From contig NZ_JACRYL010000022.1 in assembly GCF_014306625.1 (NCBI RefSeq), positions 1,399-54,402 of the forward strand: a stretch of DNA of 53,004 bases, given 5' to 3'. The notes beneath the pieces were generated by a model that was given only the letters and a program-made list of their open reading frames with translations, ran no database searches and was not told the origin of the DNA. Source of the stretch: Pedobacter fastidiosus (GTDB lineage Bacteria; Bacteroidota; Bacteroidia; Sphingobacteriales; Sphingobacteriaceae). The position numbers and the translations under genes are program-made. Below are positions 30,707-38,980 of this stretch, piece after piece. Every line of letters begins with the position of its first letter. Within the stretch, counting starts at the first letter, position 1.

Positions 30707-31258
30707 TTGGCTTTGGCACAAACAAATACCTCTACAGAATTTGATGAAGTGATTGCGGTTTGCAGATCATTATTTTTAAAAAAGACTAAAGATTACGGCA
30801 CCGCGTGGCGCATTTTACGGCCAAGTTCCATAACCGATCAAATTTTTATAAAGGCACAACGCATTCGTACGCTCGAAGAAAAAAAAGTGAGCAAAGTAGG
30901 GGAGAACATTACATCAGAATACATTGGAATTGTTAATTATTGCGTTATTGCTATGATGCAATTGGAGCTTTCGGACAGTGACACAAATGAGATGCCTTAT
31001 GAAATAGTTGAGAATCTATTTGAGGAAAAAGTTACGGAAACCAAAGATTTGATGTTCGCCAAAAACCACGATTATGGAGAGGCTTGGAGAGATATGCGCA
31101 TCAGTTCTTTAACTGACTTGATTTTGATGAAGATTTTTAGGGTTAAGCAAATTGAAGATAATGAAGGCCAAACTCTAGCATCCGAAGGGGTGAAGGCCAA
31201 CTATCAAGATATGTTGAATTATTCGGTTTTTGCATTAATAAAATTAGGCGTTAAATAA
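30707..31258 (+). CDS. DUF1599 domain protein (two tandem domains)
   Basis: A 183-residue protein made of two similar halves. The first has FDEVIAVCRSLFLKKTKDYG and TAWRILRPSSITDQIFIKA; the second has FEEKVTETKDLMFAKNHDYG and EAWRDMRISSLTDLILMKI. The repeat 'KnhDYG.aWR.mr.sSltD.i..K..R..qIE' with conserved Asp, Tyr and Arg residues is the DUF1599 pattern, which resembles an all-alpha nucleotide-pyrophosphatase-like fold (inference). No ATG is available; the start is TTG at 30707 (or TTG at 30713). A near-consensus -7 box (tatcttta, 30653-30660) lies upstream. The DoxX gene follows after 3 bp. Confidence 0.85.
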   Translation: MALAQTNTSTEFDEVIAVCRSLFLKKTKDYGTAWRILRPSSITDQIFIKAQRIRTLEEKKVSKVGENITSEYIGIVNYCVIAMMQLELSDSDTNEMPYEIVENLFEEKVTETKDLMFAKNHDYGEAWRDMRISSLTDLILMKIFRVKQIEDNEGQTLASEGVKANYQDMLNYSVFALIKLGVK

Positions 31259-31261
31259 TAG

Positions 31262-32413
31262 ATGAAGAATAAACTTTTAAGTTTCGCAAGAATTTTTGTT
31301 GGGGCGCTATTCATTTTTTCTGGATTGATCAAGGCGAACGATCCACTTGGCTTTGGTTATAAACTTCAAGAATATTTTGAGGTTTTCCATATGGATTTTC
31401 TTAATGGTATGGCAACAGGCATTGCTATTTTGCTTTGTACACTAGAAATTATTCTTGGTGCTTTGCTTTTATTGGGGTTTTGGAGCAAGAAGGTTGCTTG
31501 GGGTTTACTGCTCTTGATAATCTTTTTTACGCTTTTAACTTTTATTTCTGCAGCATTTAAAGTTGTTACAAGCTGTGGCTGTTTTGGTGATGCAATTCCT
31601 TTAACACCTTGGCAATCGTTCAGTAAAGATTTAATCTTACTTGTGTTAATCATCTATATTTTCATCAAGAAGGATTTAATTAAGCCAGTAACCAGTCATC
31701 CGTTAGCTCAAAAGAATATTGCCATAACGGTAACTATAATTTCTCTAGTTTTTGGATTATATACTTATAATTTTTTACCAATTATCGATTTTCTTCCTTA
31801 TAAAGTTGGCGCTCATATCCCATCTTTAATGGTTATTCCTCCAGGCGAAAAGCCTGATGAGTTTGAAATCATGTATCACCTTAAAAATAAAAAAACCAAG
31901 GAAGAAAAAGACATGAGTGATAAGGATTATCTGAAAACAGAAATCTGGAAAGACAATAATTGGGAAATCATCGGCGAACCCGCCAAGCGATTGGTTAAGA
32001 AGGGCTTTGAGCCAAAAATCAAAGATTTAATTATTACTGATGCTTCTGGTACAGATTACACAAAGGAAATTATCGAGAATCCATATTATAATTTTGTGTT
32101 CGTTGCTTATAGCTTAAAAGATGCCAATCAAAATGTTATTGGTAATTTGAATGCGCTTGCCTTAAATGCTACGCAACAATTTAACATTAGAAGTGTGCTT
32201 CTAACTTCCAATTCTGCTAAAGATGCTGAGGTGTTTATCAAAAAGAACAACCTATTTTCTGAAGTTTTCTATGCTGATGCGGTTCCATTAAAGAGCATGG
32301 TTCGTGCTAATCCAGGCGTTATGCTTTTAAAAAATGGCGTTGTCATTAATAAATGGCATTTCCACAATGTTCCAACTTTTGATCAATTATCAAAAAAATA
32401 TTTCAGCAAATAA
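31262..32413 (+). CDS. BT_3928-type DoxX/MauE-like membrane protein
   Basis: A 383-residue protein with a four-helix DoxX/MauE-like N-terminal half: FARIFVGALFIFSGLIKAND, then LLCTLEIILGALLLLGFWSK and VTSCGCFGDAIPLTPWQSF, whose C-x-C pair resembles quinone/thiol-reducing MauE proteins. A further helix lies near 155-175, followed by a soluble C-terminal domain of about 200 residues that looks thioredoxin-like (NIRSVLLTSNSAKDAEVFIK; GVMLLKNGVVINKWHF). Bacteroidota have one such gene next to DUF1599. An electron-transfer role across the membrane is plausible but inferred. The stop codon abuts the permease start. Confidence 0.85.
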   Translation: MKNKLLSFARIFVGALFIFSGLIKANDPLGFGYKLQEYFEVFHMDFLNGMATGIAILLCTLEIILGALLLLGFWSKKVAWGLLLLIIFFTLLTFISAAFKVVTSCGCFGDAIPLTPWQSFSKDLILLVLIIYIFIKKDLIKPVTSHPLAQKNIAITVTIISLVFGLYTYNFLPIIDFLPYKVGAHIPSLMVIPPGEKPDEFEIMYHLKNKKTKEEKDMSDKDYLKTEIWKDNNWEIIGEPAKRLVKKGFEPKIKDLIITDASGTDYTKEIIENPYYNFVFVAYSLKDANQNVIGNLNALALNATQQFNIRSVLLTSNSAKDAEVFIKKNNLFSEVFYADAVPLKSMVRANPGVMLLKNGVVINKWHFHNVPTFDQLSKKYFSK

Positions 32414-33469
32414 ATGTTAGGTTACGCACTAAAAAAACTCTTGTACGGATTGCTGGTTATGGCCGGTGTGGTATTAGTGGTTTTTGTGCTTTTTAATATT
32501 CTGCCCGGAGATCCCGCAAGGATGACGATGGGGCAACGAGCAGATGTTCAGTCGCTTGAAGCTGTGCGTAAAGAATTCGGATTAGATAAATCCAAACCGA
32601 TGCAGTTTGTTTTGTACGTAAATGATTTATCTCCAATTAGTGTTTTAGATAACGATAGCACCGCTCAAAATAAATATCATTACGCCAAGCTTGTGGCTTT
32701 TGGTAAAAAAGCATTGGTGCTAAAGTGGCCTTATTTAAGAAGCTCCTATCAAACCAAAAGAGATGTTACGGCAATCCTTTCTGAAACCGTTCCAAATACT
32801 TTTATCCTTGCTTTAACCGCGATGATTTTCGCAACAATTATTGGGGTGTTTTTAGGTGTTGTATCTGCAGTTTATAAAGATAGTTGGGTTGATAAAGCTT
32901 CAAATGCTTTTGCAATTTTAGGGATTTCTGCACCATCTTTTTTTGCAGGAATTATAATTGCTTGGCTTTTCGGCTTCGTATTAAGTAATTACACCGGACT
33001 AAAAATGAGCGGGAGTTTGTATAGCTATGATCCTTTTAATGGTGAAATATTGACGCTCAGAAATTTATGGTTGCCCATGATTACTTTGGGATTAAGGCCA
33101 TTGGCTATCATTGTTCAGCTAACCAGAAGTGCAATGTTAGATGTTTTGGCTCAAGATTATATTCGCACTGCTCGGGCAAAAGGACTGAGTAGAAATGCCA
33201 TTATTTATAAGCATGCTTTAAAAAACGCAATGAATCCGGTAATCACAGCCATCTCTGGCTGGTTTGCATCTTTACTTGCGGGCTCATTTTTTGTAGAATA
33301 TATTTTCGGTTACAACGGCTTGGGCCGAACAACAGTTACGGCTTTAGAAATGTCTGATTTTCCGGTGGTAATGGGTTCCATATTATTTATAGCTTTCGTG
33401 TTTGTGGTAATCAATATCTTAGTCGATATTTTATATGCTTACGTAGATCCACGGGTTAAATTGGCTTAA
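32414..33469 (+). CDS. ABC transporter permease, DppB/OppB type
   Basis: A 351-residue inner-membrane permease. It has the OppB/DppB start (LGYALKKLLYGLLVMAGVVL) with NILPGDPARMTMGQRAD, an extra region at about 65-115 between helix 1 and helix 2, and TVPNTFILALTAMIFATIIG. The EAA coupling motif DYIRTARAKGLSRNAIIYKH plus ALKNAMNPV near 255-285 docks onto an ATPase. GLGRTTVTALEMSDFPVVMG and YAYVDPRVKLA at the end are family marks. Partner genes (OppC, ATPases, binding protein) are not nearby, so they must be encoded elsewhere. Gene spacing (0 bp before, 2 bp after) implies one transcript with DUF1599 to aroK. Confidence 0.9.
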   Translation: MLGYALKKLLYGLLVMAGVVLVVFVLFNILPGDPARMTMGQRADVQSLEAVRKEFGLDKSKPMQFVLYVNDLSPISVLDNDSTAQNKYHYAKLVAFGKKALVLKWPYLRSSYQTKRDVTAILSETVPNTFILALTAMIFATIIGVFLGVVSAVYKDSWVDKASNAFAILGISAPSFFAGIIIAWLFGFVLSNYTGLKMSGSLYSYDPFNGEILTLRNLWLPMITLGLRPLAIIVQLTRSAMLDVLAQDYIRTARAKGLSRNAIIYKHALKNAMNPVITAISGWFASLLAGSFFVEYIFGYNGLGRTTVTALEMSDFPVVMGSILFIAFVFVVINILVDILYAYVDPRVKLA

Positions 33470-33471
33470 TT

Positions 33472-33912
33472 ATGCTAAAGGAAATAATGCATTACACCCA
33501 AGTGGCAGACGGAAAATTGATCGAAATTTTTCAGAAGGAGCAAGATATTTCACCAAAGGTGATTTCTCTTTTTAGTCACGTTTTAAATGCACAGCACGTT
33601 TGGGCAAATAGAATATTAGGACTACAAGCTAAATTAGGGGTGTGGGAGAATATTGAGGTTGAACATTTTTCTGAGATTTCGAAACAAAACTTTAAATTAT
33701 TAGGGGAAATCTTCGATACCATGTCAATGGATAAAGAAATAACCTATAAAAATTCTACGGGTGAATACACCAATACAGTAAAAGATATTTTATTTCACGC
33801 ATTTAATCATTCTACTTATCACCGGGCTCAAATTGCTGCCATGTTAAAGTTAGATGGAATTCATCCTCCAGTAACGGATTATATTATGTTAAAACGAGAT
33901 CAACAATTATGA
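33472..33912 (+). CDS. DinB-family protein
   Basis: A 146-residue DinB/YfiT-type four-helix bundle. The metal-binding histidines are visible: SHVLNAQHVWANRIL near residues 35-49 and the pair in FHAFNHSTYHRAQIA near 105-119 (H-x3-H plus a further H). Family members bind nickel or zinc, and many work as thiol transferases, for example with bacillithiol. That would fit the bacilliredoxin in this window, but the link is only an inference. It is two bases after the permease stop, and its own TGA overlaps the aroK ATG. Confidence 0.88.
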   Translation: MLKEIMHYTQVADGKLIEIFQKEQDISPKVISLFSHVLNAQHVWANRILGLQAKLGVWENIEVEHFSEISKQNFKLLGEIFDTMSMDKEITYKNSTGEYTNTVKDILFHAFNHSTYHRAQIAAMLKLDGIHPPVTDYIMLKRDQQL

Positions 33913-34406
33913 AAGTTTTTTTAATCGGATTTATGGGTTGTGGCAAAAGTACAAAAGCAAAGCAATTGGCACATCGGTTAGATTGTCCTGTGATTGATTT
34001 GGATGCCGAAATTGTTTCAAAAACGGGAAAAACCATTGCCGAATATTTTGCTGAATTTGGAGAAAGCGGATTTAGAAATTATGAAAGCGAAATGCTTAAA
34101 ACACACCCTTATCCCGAAAACTGTGTGGTGGCAACTGGAGGTGGTTTGCCATGTTTTTTCGATAATATGGAATGGATGAATGCAAATGGCGAAACTGTTT
34201 ATCTCCAAATGGAACCAGCTCAATTGGTTTCTAGGTTGCACAACAGGCACAAGCGACCATTAATTGCAGATCTGGATGATGAACAATTGTTAGAATTTAT
34301 AAAAACAAAACTTCAAGAACGCGATCCTTTTTACACACAGGCAAAAGTTGTTGTTAATGCATTTGATTTGGATGCAGAAACATTGGAAAGTCAATTAGTT
34401 CATTAG
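33909..34406 (+). CDS. aroK: Shikimate kinase
   Basis: AroK phosphorylates shikimate in the pathway to chorismate and the aromatic amino acids. The 165-residue protein has Walker A GFMGCGKST near 7-15, the shikimate-binding DLDAEIVSKTGKTIAEYFAE and FGESGFRNYESEML, ATGGGLPCF, and the lid region HNRHKRPLIADL. All are in the standard order and spacing. The ATG overlaps the dinB stop by 4 bp (ATGA), so it is translated with the preceding gene. It ends the run; the next gene is convergent. Confidence 0.95.
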   Translation: MKVFLIGFMGCGKSTKAKQLAHRLDCPVIDLDAEIVSKTGKTIAEYFAEFGESGFRNYESEMLKTHPYPENCVVATGGGLPCFFDNMEWMNANGETVYLQMEPAQLVSRLHNRHKRPLIADLDDEQLLEFIKTKLQERDPFYTQAKVVVNAFDLDAETLESQLVH

Positions 34407-34437
34407 TGTATAGGTCACTAGATCCGTACAATGAACT

Positions 34438-34842
34438 TTACTCTTTCTCATCTTCTTGAGCAAATTGCTCTTCGATGTATTTAATTTTGGTTTTTCCATG
34501 CGGAGTCGGATCGCCATAATCGTTAATGTTTACGAAAACTATTTTATCGATTGTTAAAATACTTTTTCTGGTAATTTTATTTCTAACCTCGCAACACATC
34601 GTGATAGAAGTTGTACCGAAAGCAGTAGCTGTAATGCCCATTTCAATAATATCGCCAAGTTTACCCGAGCTTACAAAGTTAATTTCAGACATATATTTGG
34701 TTACAACCTTTGGGTTTTCCAGTTGAACGATTGCATAGATTGCAGCTTCTTCATCAATCCATTTTAAAAGGCTTCCGCCAAATAATCCACCATTAGGATT
34801 TAAATCTTCTGGTTTTATCCATTTACGTGTGTGAAAATTCAT
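34438..34842 (-). CDS. Acyl-CoA thioesterase, hotdog fold
   Basis: A 134-residue hotdog-fold protein. Residues 13-30 read LNPNGGLFGGSLLKWIDEEA, with the helix that carries the active-site Asp and the N-(x)-GG-L...W-(I/M)D motif of YciA/BFIT-type acyl-CoA thioesterases. FVSSGKLGDIIEMGITATAF and SITMCCEVRNK form the sheet. It hydrolyses acyl-CoA thioesters, the chain length being unknown. ATG at 34842. It lies between aroK (convergent) and the carotenoid desaturase (same strand, 38 bp away), and could share its transcript. Confidence 0.85.
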   Translation of the reverse strand: MNFHTRKWIKPEDLNPNGGLFGGSLLKWIDEEAAIYAIVQLENPKVVTKYMSEINFVSSGKLGDIIEMGITATAFGTTSITMCCEVRNKITRKSILTIDKIVFVNINDYGDPTPHGKTKIKYIEEQFAQEDEKE

Positions 34843-34880
34843 AGTTTTAATTTAATACGGTGATTGGCAAATGTATCTTT

Positions 34881-36368
34881 TTAAGATTTAGGAATGTTCA
34901 AATTCTCGTCAATAATTTTAGCCGAAAGTAATGCCAATGGAATACCTCCTCCGGGATGAACACTTCCGCCACAGAAGTACATATTTTTTATTTTGGAACT
35001 GAAGTTAGGGTGCCTTAAAAAAGCTGCGAATTGATTATTCGAACTATTACCGTAAAGAGAACCTTGGTAGGAACCAGTTTTAGCTTCAATACTTCTAGGA
35101 TCTAAAATCTGCTCGAAAACAATGGATTTTGCAATGTCTTTTTTAAGGATTCGATTTATTTTATTGAGAATATTTTCTCTTGCCTCGGCAATTAGTACAT
35201 CCCAACTTTGTCCGCTATTGGATGGAACATTGATCATCACAAACCAATTCTCGCAATTTTCTGGTGCATCACTTTTAATGTATTTCGATGTGATGTTAAT
35301 GTAAACTGTAGGATCATGGTAAATAGTTTTCTCTTTCCAAATAGAGTCAAATTCAGCTTTATAATTTTCAGCGAAAAGGATATTGTGCAAACCCAATTCT
35401 GGATGGATGCCTTTTACTCCCCAGTAAAAAATCAAGGCAGAGCTACTTCGCTCTTGCTGTAGGAGCTTTTTTGGTGCAGGAAAATTCTTTAATAAATTTT
35501 TGTAAGTAAACCAGATGTCTAGATTTGAAATCACAACATCTGCTTTTATAAATTCCTCATCGCAGATAATTCCCTCAACCTTAAGTTTGTTTTCTGCTGA
35601 ATATTTTATCTCACCAACTGGTTTATTGTATTGAAATTTCACACCTAGATCTTCTGCCAGTTTTACCAAAGAAGTTGTGATACTGTACATGCCTTTACTT
35701 GGCAAAAAGGCTCCAAAATGGAATTCGAAATGTGGAATTACATTTAATGTTGCGGGTGCCTGATAAGGATCTGAACCATTATAGGTCGCGTATCGGTTAA
35801 AAAGTTGTGCAACTCTTTTATCCTTAAAAAGAGAATTATTTGCTTCGCTTTGAGTTCTAAAAGCATCAATTTGACCAAATCTAAAAACAGATTCAAAAGT
35901 GTCCCAATGGATGTAGCTTTTGATTTTATGAAGTGTTCTCTCTAAAAAAACTTTATGCGTTACTTTATAAATGGTTTCACTTTTTTTTAAATAAGTATTT
36001 ACCTCTTTAGCTGTAGAATTTGTTTTCGTTTCAATCTCGTCAGCAAATTTATTTAAGTCTGCAACTGCAGTAAGTTTTAAGCCATCTTCATAAAAGTATC
36101 TACAAATTTCTTCTAATCTTTCGTATTCAAAATAATCTGTTGGATTTTTGCCCGCCAATTTAAAAAGTTCATCAACATATTGGGGCATGGTAAAAAGACT
36201 CGGACCTGCATCAAATCTAAATCCTCCTGTATTAATTTCTGCAAGCTTACCGCCAGGAAAAGCATTGGATTCGAAAACATCAACATCAAAACCCTTTGTT
36301 GCCATTCTTATTGCAGAAGAGATTCCAGCAATTCCGGCTCCTATAATTATTGCTTTTGGTTTAGGCAT
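34881..36368 (-). CDS. Carotenoid desaturase, CrtI/CrtD family (probable 1-hydroxycarotenoid 3,4-desaturase)
   Basis: A 495-residue FAD enzyme of the phytoene desaturase family: Rossmann motif IIGAGIAGISSAIRMA near 8-23, then ESNAFPGGKLAEINTGGFRF and DAGPSLFTMPQYVDELF, and the C-terminal CGGSVHPGGGIPLALLSAK. Bacteroidota usually have two paralogues. The PGGKL...FDAGPSLFTMP start and the central RYATYNGSDPYQAPATLNVI followed by PHFEFHFGAF look to me more like CrtD, which makes a 3,4 double bond next to a hydroxylated psi-end, than like CrtI; that choice is from memory of the family, not an alignment. It fits the CruF hydratase at 45074, which creates the needed substrate. No crtB lies beside it. 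Confidence 0.8.
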   Translation of the reverse strand: MPKPKAIIIGAGIAGISSAIRMATKGFDVDVFESNAFPGGKLAEINTGGFRFDAGPSLFTMPQYVDELFKLAGKNPTDYFEYERLEEICRYFYEDGLKLTAVADLNKFADEIETKTNSTAKEVNTYLKKSETIYKVTHKVFLERTLHKIKSYIHWDTFESVFRFGQIDAFRTQSEANNSLFKDKRVAQLFNRYATYNGSDPYQAPATLNVIPHFEFHFGAFLPSKGMYSITTSLVKLAEDLGVKFQYNKPVGEIKYSAENKLKVEGIICDEEFIKADVVISNLDIWFTYKNLLKNFPAPKKLLQQERSSSALIFYWGVKGIHPELGLHNILFAENYKAEFDSIWKEKTIYHDPTVYINITSKYIKSDAPENCENWFVMINVPSNSGQSWDVLIAEARENILNKINRILKKDIAKSIVFEQILDPRSIEAKTGSYQGSLYGNSSNNQFAAFLRHPNFSSKIKNMYFCGGSVHPGGGIPLALLSAKIIDENLNIPKS

Positions 36369-36420
36369 GGCGCTAAATTATGAAATAAATTATTTCAAAT
36401 ATTATGGTATCATTAAAACA

Positions 36421-36757
36421 ATGAATAAGGGTGAATTATTTTTTTAAAACAGGAAATGGCCAGCCAGCTATTGATGTTGCGTTGCAAAACGATACAGTTT
36501 GGCAAACTCAGAAGCAGATTGCAACTGTGTTTGGAGTTCAAATTCCTGCTATCAACAAACATATTGGTAATATTTTCATAGTGGGAAACTAGATCAATCA
36601 ACTGTTTCCAATTTGGAAATAGTTCGAAAAGAAGATAAAAGAGTTGTCCAAAAAAAAAGTTGAAGTATATAATCTTGATATGATTTTGTCTATTGGCTAA
36701 AGAGTTAATTCTGCTAGAGCAACACAATTTCGTATTTGGGCTAATTATAAGAATTAG
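36421..36757 (+). pseudogene. Decayed RhuM-family gene fragment
   Basis: Three frames together spell a RhuM-type protein, broken by several lesions. Frame pieces: FKTGNGQPAIDVALQNDTVW and QTQKQIATVFGVQIPAINKH with INIF; then KLDQSTVSNLEIVRKEDKRV; then VEVYNLDMILSIG. At that point a TAA stands where family members have a tyrosine (GYRV), and RVNSARATQFRIWANY follows. The pieces need a frameshift near the start, one near 36586 and one in the run of A near 36650. It ends at the M28 peptidase stop codon, truncated relative to full RhuM proteins. Intact relatives (RhuM / Fic-linked) are accessory genes near mobile elements and of uncertain function. Confidence 0.8.
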
Positions 36758-38461
36758 TTACTTCAACTCATCTAAATACAATTTCGTTTGCTTTTCAATT
36801 TCTAGAGTTGCGAATTTAATGGCAGATCCAACTTTTGTGGTTTCTTTATTAACAGGCATTGTTGCAATTGTAGCGAGTGCGTCCACATACCATTTACTCC
36901 AAACCTCTACAATATGTTTTTCATCTGAAGCTGATTTACCGTCGGATATTGCTTTTTTACTTAATTCAAATTCTGTTTTAAGTCGAGTTAAAGCATCATT
37001 TTTAACTTGGGTAACTATTGCTGTAGCCGTATTTTCATCAGCAGAAATTAAAGTGTAAGCAGCAGTTAAGCCACTAATGCCCACATTTTTCATTTCAATT
37101 GGAGATACTTTATCTATTCTATCATTATCTGTATGATAAAAAACATCGGTAAAATGCCACATCAATAGCCCAGGGATTTTGTGTTGAAGAAAAGGGGTAT
37201 GGTCGCTTCCACCTTCAAATGGATTGTAATTTACTGTCCAATTGGCAAATTTGCCCTGTGTTTTACAGATATCGAATATAAAATCGTTAAAATAATGAGG
37301 GAAAAGATCTTTTTCGGTAACATCGCCCGCACCCCATTCAGTATGTTTATCTGTGCCTCTAGTCCAAATTGCAGAAGGATCTGGCATTTTCTCGATTAAA
37401 AAAGATCCGCCAGTTTTTTGTGTGTCTTCACCAACCATATCCAAACTCATTCCCCATAAAATTCCTTTTGATCGAAGTGTATCTTCAGTAATGTAGCGTC
37501 TGGTCGAAACGATCTCATCTCCCCATAAAAAAGTAAGGGTGCGCTGAGGTGTAATTTTCTTCGATTTATAAAGTTCGGCTGTTAATCGAGCCATTTCTGC
37601 TAAGGTTCCAACTCCACTTGCATTATCGTTAGCTCCAGGCTCTTGTACATGTGCACTAAAAACAAATCTTTCATCAGGTTTTAGGCTTCCTCTAATGTTT
37701 GCAACTATGGTAAGCTCTTCTGATGGATAAATTTTGGTTTCTATATTAACTTTAAGTTTGGTTACACCTTCTAAACAGTTCGCTTTTAATCTTTCTTTTG
37801 CTGCGTAAGATAGAAGTAAAGTCCACACCTCGCTATTGGCTTTCATGCTTCCAAATTGAATAGACGTTTGATGTTTTTCGGGCTGTGTATATTTGGGCAT
37901 AGAGTACCCTAAAACACCAATGGCGCCTGCTTTCGTTGCAATTGAAAGTAGCCTTGATGGATTATTTTCAGAAAAAAGGATTTTACCCTTTAAGTCCATT
38001 TTCTCTAGTTCTGATGGAACAATCTTTTCTATATAAACAACTTCTGCCATTACTCCAGAAGCAGGAGTAGAGCCGCAATTTATGGGAATCATATTGCGGT
38101 TGGTTTTGAAGGTAATCAGAGGGGTAGACGCTCCAATAATATTAATGTTAGCATCAACTGGTTCCCAAGTATTATTTTTCATCGCCCTTTTTTCTATGCG
38201 ATAAGTAAGTGGCGATTCAGATTCATTTTGCTTCTGCTCTACAAATCCTGCCTTTTTCAAAATATTTTCCACATAGTGAATACTGGCATTAAAGCCCGTA
38301 TTGCCCGGAACACGAAAATACTTTTCTACAAACGCTGTTGTTTCAAAAGCATTTTTTTCCTTGAAACCAGCTCTTGTTAAATTGAAATATTGGTCGCTTG
38401 GACTTTGGGCGTAACTTGCTAATCCCGCGAAAAGCAGTGCAAAAAGTATCTTCGTTTTCAT
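36758..38461 (-). CDS. M28-family zinc metallopeptidase, exported
   Basis: A 567-residue secreted aminopeptidase-like protein: signal peptide MKTKILFALLFAGLASYAQ, a PA-type insert (about residues 130-230, with GKILFSENNPSRLLSIATKA), and the M28 peptidase core. Zinc ligands are seen in FSAHVQEPGANDNASGVGTL (H-x...-D), the WGDEI glutamate pair, and FEGGSDHTPFLQHKIPGLLM near the end. It probably trims peptides in the periplasm or outside the cell. ATG at 38461 starts the signal peptide; the TTG two codons upstream is unlikely. It is convergent with the RhuM remnant and 45 bp downstream of the DoxX gene, on the same strand. Confidence 0.9.
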   Translation of the reverse strand: MKTKILFALLFAGLASYAQSPSDQYFNLTRAGFKEKNAFETTAFVEKYFRVPGNTGFNASIHYVENILKKAGFVEQKQNESESPLTYRIEKRAMKNNTWEPVDANINIIGASTPLITFKTNRNMIPINCGSTPASGVMAEVVYIEKIVPSELEKMDLKGKILFSENNPSRLLSIATKAGAIGVLGYSMPKYTQPEKHQTSIQFGSMKANSEVWTLLLSYAAKERLKANCLEGVTKLKVNIETKIYPSEELTIVANIRGSLKPDERFVFSAHVQEPGANDNASGVGTLAEMARLTAELYKSKKITPQRTLTFLWGDEIVSTRRYITEDTLRSKGILWGMSLDMVGEDTQKTGGSFLIEKMPDPSAIWTRGTDKHTEWGAGDVTEKDLFPHYFNDFIFDICKTQGKFANWTVNYNPFEGGSDHTPFLQHKIPGLLMWHFTDVFYHTDNDRIDKVSPIEMKNVGISGLTAAYTLISADENTATAIVTQVKNDALTRLKTEFELSKKAISDGKSASDEKHIVEVWSKWYVDALATIATMPVNKETTKVGSAIKFATLEIEKQTKLYLDELK

Positions 38462-38506
38462 GTACAAAATATCAAGCCGAAAGATACTAAGAATAATTAA
38501 TCTGGC

Positions 38507-38965
38507 TTAGGCGTAACGCTTTCCAGTTTTGTTTTTTAATCCTTCATCAACCGAAAGTGGACCAGAACCAATTACCCAAAATAAAATGAGTAAAAATAGA
38601 ACCAGTACAGAAAGCCACAATTCTGAATTGGGCATGGAAAAACCTGGAGTTAGGTTAATAAAAAATACGGCGAACACTAAAATTGGAATCTGAATAACAA
38701 CTGCAAACCGTGTTACAAGGCCCAAAATAATAAGTAAGCCACCAACCAAATGGGCAAATGCTACAAGGTGAATTCCAACGGTAATCATTACGCTGGAAAA
38801 GCCGAATACATTGTTTTGTGTAATTAAATTTTGAAGAACTGAGGTAGCACTTACAAATGAAATACCTTTAGCAAAAATAATTAGGCCGAGTAAAATTCTA
38901 AGAAAATCTAGCCATTTTGAGTGATGAACATCTCCCCAATGTTCAATTTTACGGATAACGTTCAT
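38507..38965 (-). CDS. DoxX-family membrane protein
   Basis: A 152-residue inner-membrane protein with four helices (about 20-40, 58-80, 84-104, 115-135) in the DoxX layout: WLDFLRILLGLIIFAKGISF, HLVAFAHLVGGLLIILGLVT and LWLSVLVLFLLILFWVIGSG. DoxX proteins form membrane complexes tied to thiol redox and respiration; the role here is not known. The gene has an uncommonly strong Shine-Dalgarno for this phylum (see separate entry). It may be co-transcribed with the M28 peptidase. Confidence 0.88.
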   Translation of the reverse strand: MNVIRKIEHWGDVHHSKWLDFLRILLGLIIFAKGISFVSATSVLQNLITQNNVFGFSSVMITVGIHLVAFAHLVGGLLIILGLVTRFAVVIQIPILVFAVFFINLTPGFSMPNSELWLSVLVLFLLILFWVIGSGPLSVDEGLKNKTGKRYA

Positions 38966-38970
38966 GATGA

Positions 38971-38980
38971 ACCTCCTTTT
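38971..38980 (-). promoter_or_regulatory. Strong Shine-Dalgarno sequence before the DoxX gene
   Basis: On the minus strand the sequence reads aaaaggaggt, then ttcatc... to the ATG at 38965, an almost ideal anti-16S match at 6-nt spacing. Nearly all other starts in the window lack any such match. Confidence 0.8.

Noticed and set aside
30707..34406. Triosephosphate isomerase expected beside the DUF1599/DoxX pair
   Set aside because: No TIM-barrel tpiA motif is found in the run; an OppB-like permease, dinB and aroK occupy the place.
36421..36757. Intact RhuM-type toxin or antitoxin gene
   Set aside because: The frame breaks at least three times, including a stop in the conserved GYRV motif.
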